Below are positions 6,599 through 6,850 of a DNA stretch of 6,850 bases, in pieces; positions within the stretch are counted from its first letter, which is position 1, and the number at the start of each line of letters is the position of its first letter. Under the pieces are notes generated by a model. It was not told where the DNA came from. It worked only from the letters and a program-made list of their open reading frames with translations, and made no database searches. Position numbers and translations under genes: made by a program. Source of the stretch: CAVSWN01 sp046728115. GTDB taxonomy: Bacteria > Acidobacteriota > Vicinamibacteria > Vicinamibacterales > CAVVIG01. The stretch spans positions 1 through 6,850 of the forward strand of contig JBKPDW010000536.1 of the NCBI GenBank assembly GCA_046728115.1, in the 5' to 3' direction.

Positions 6599-6850
6599 AT
6601 GATGTCTTTTGCCGCTTTGGTCCTGTCGTGTGATCTTCTGCTGTATGGTTCGGCTGGTTCGGCAGGACCGTGTCCGAATGCATCCACGCCGGTTGCTGCG
6701 GCGCACGTCGAAGAATCGACACGCGATCTGAACGCGGAGGTCGTGCAAAGGGTCGAACCCGATGTTCGCGACTCCGACCAGGTCGTCGGGCAGCCTGCGG
6801 GTCCGCCGCCAACTCCACGACATACCGGCATCAAAGCGATGGTCAAGGAC
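6599..6850 (+). CDS. Exported protein, N-terminal part (cut by window end)
   Basis: An open frame of 84 codons runs off the window. ATG 6599 is preceded by GGAG at 6588-6591 with a seven-base spacer, the best ribosome binding site in the window; ATG 6602 is adjacent. Residues 1-22 are hydrophobic and end in YGSAGSA, like a signal peptide with cleavage after SAGSA, but there is no basic residue before the hydrophobic stretch. The following segment to about residue 70 is acidic/polar, then Pro-rich (PAGPPPTPRH), ending in TGIKAMVKD. That arrangement recalls the N-terminus of secreted acidobacterial PAP2-type phosphatases, but this is a weak resemblance from memory and the diagnostic motifs would lie beyond the window. 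The same frame is open back to ATG 6422, which overlaps the exchanger stop (ATGA); that longer start has no good Shine-Dalgarno sequence, although it would add basic residues before the hydrophobic stretch. Confidence 0.55.
   Translation, partial: MMSFAALVLSCDLLLYGSAGSAGPCPNASTPVAAAHVEESTRDLNAEVVQRVEPDVRDSDQVVGQPAGPPPTPRHTGIKAMVKD

Noticed and set aside
1..6850. CRISPR array, tRNA, rRNA, toxin-antitoxin or phage-defence module
   Set aside because: No regularly spaced repeats, cloverleaf, rRNA signature or defence domain was seen on either strand.

Overview
The window is high-GC bacterial DNA. A Ser/Thr kinase fused through one membrane segment to a PD40/TolB-like beta-propeller, a lipoprotein with a WIGLY-type beta-sandwich, and compact K+ channel and cation-exchanger genes together suggest Acidobacteriota (Vicinamibacteria-like). 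This placement is inference from family knowledge, not from a marker gene.

Layout. Positions 1-103 are the 3' end of a group II intron on the + strand: domain V, domain VI with a bulged branch-point A, and a 3' boundary after GAC at 103. Directly to its right, on the - strand (544 down to 104), is the N-terminal part of a lipoprotein gene. The intron therefore sits inside this gene in antisense orientation and separates the visible 147 codons from whatever followed. A 220-bp divergent intergenic region (545-764) carries a possible sigma70-type promoter facing right.

Positions 765-3686 (+) encode a 973-aa transmembrane Ser/Thr kinase with an extracytoplasmic propeller. After 158 bp without a recognisable gene comes a stand-alone 256-aa EAL-domain protein (3845-4615). 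It keeps every catalytic residue but has a degenerate loop 6. The next 279 bp (4616-4894) hold nothing I can support.

A two-gene cation transport unit follows: a small K+ channel-like protein (4895-5323) whose end overlaps a CAX-type Ca2+/H+ exchanger (5292-6425). A 173-bp spacer with an imperfect palindrome precedes the start of an exported protein (6599 to the window end, incomplete).

Functional reading. The kinase and EAL protein are signalling genes (Ser/Thr phosphorylation; cyclic di-GMP turnover or sensing). The channel and exchanger are probably co-translated and should act together on membrane potential, Ca2+ or pH. I see no sequence evidence that the two halves form one pathway. I found no CRISPR array, tRNA, rRNA or recognisable defence system. 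The most unusual features are the antisense group II intron boundary, the EAL protein with intact catalytic residues but an altered loop 6, and the overlapping channel-exchanger pair.
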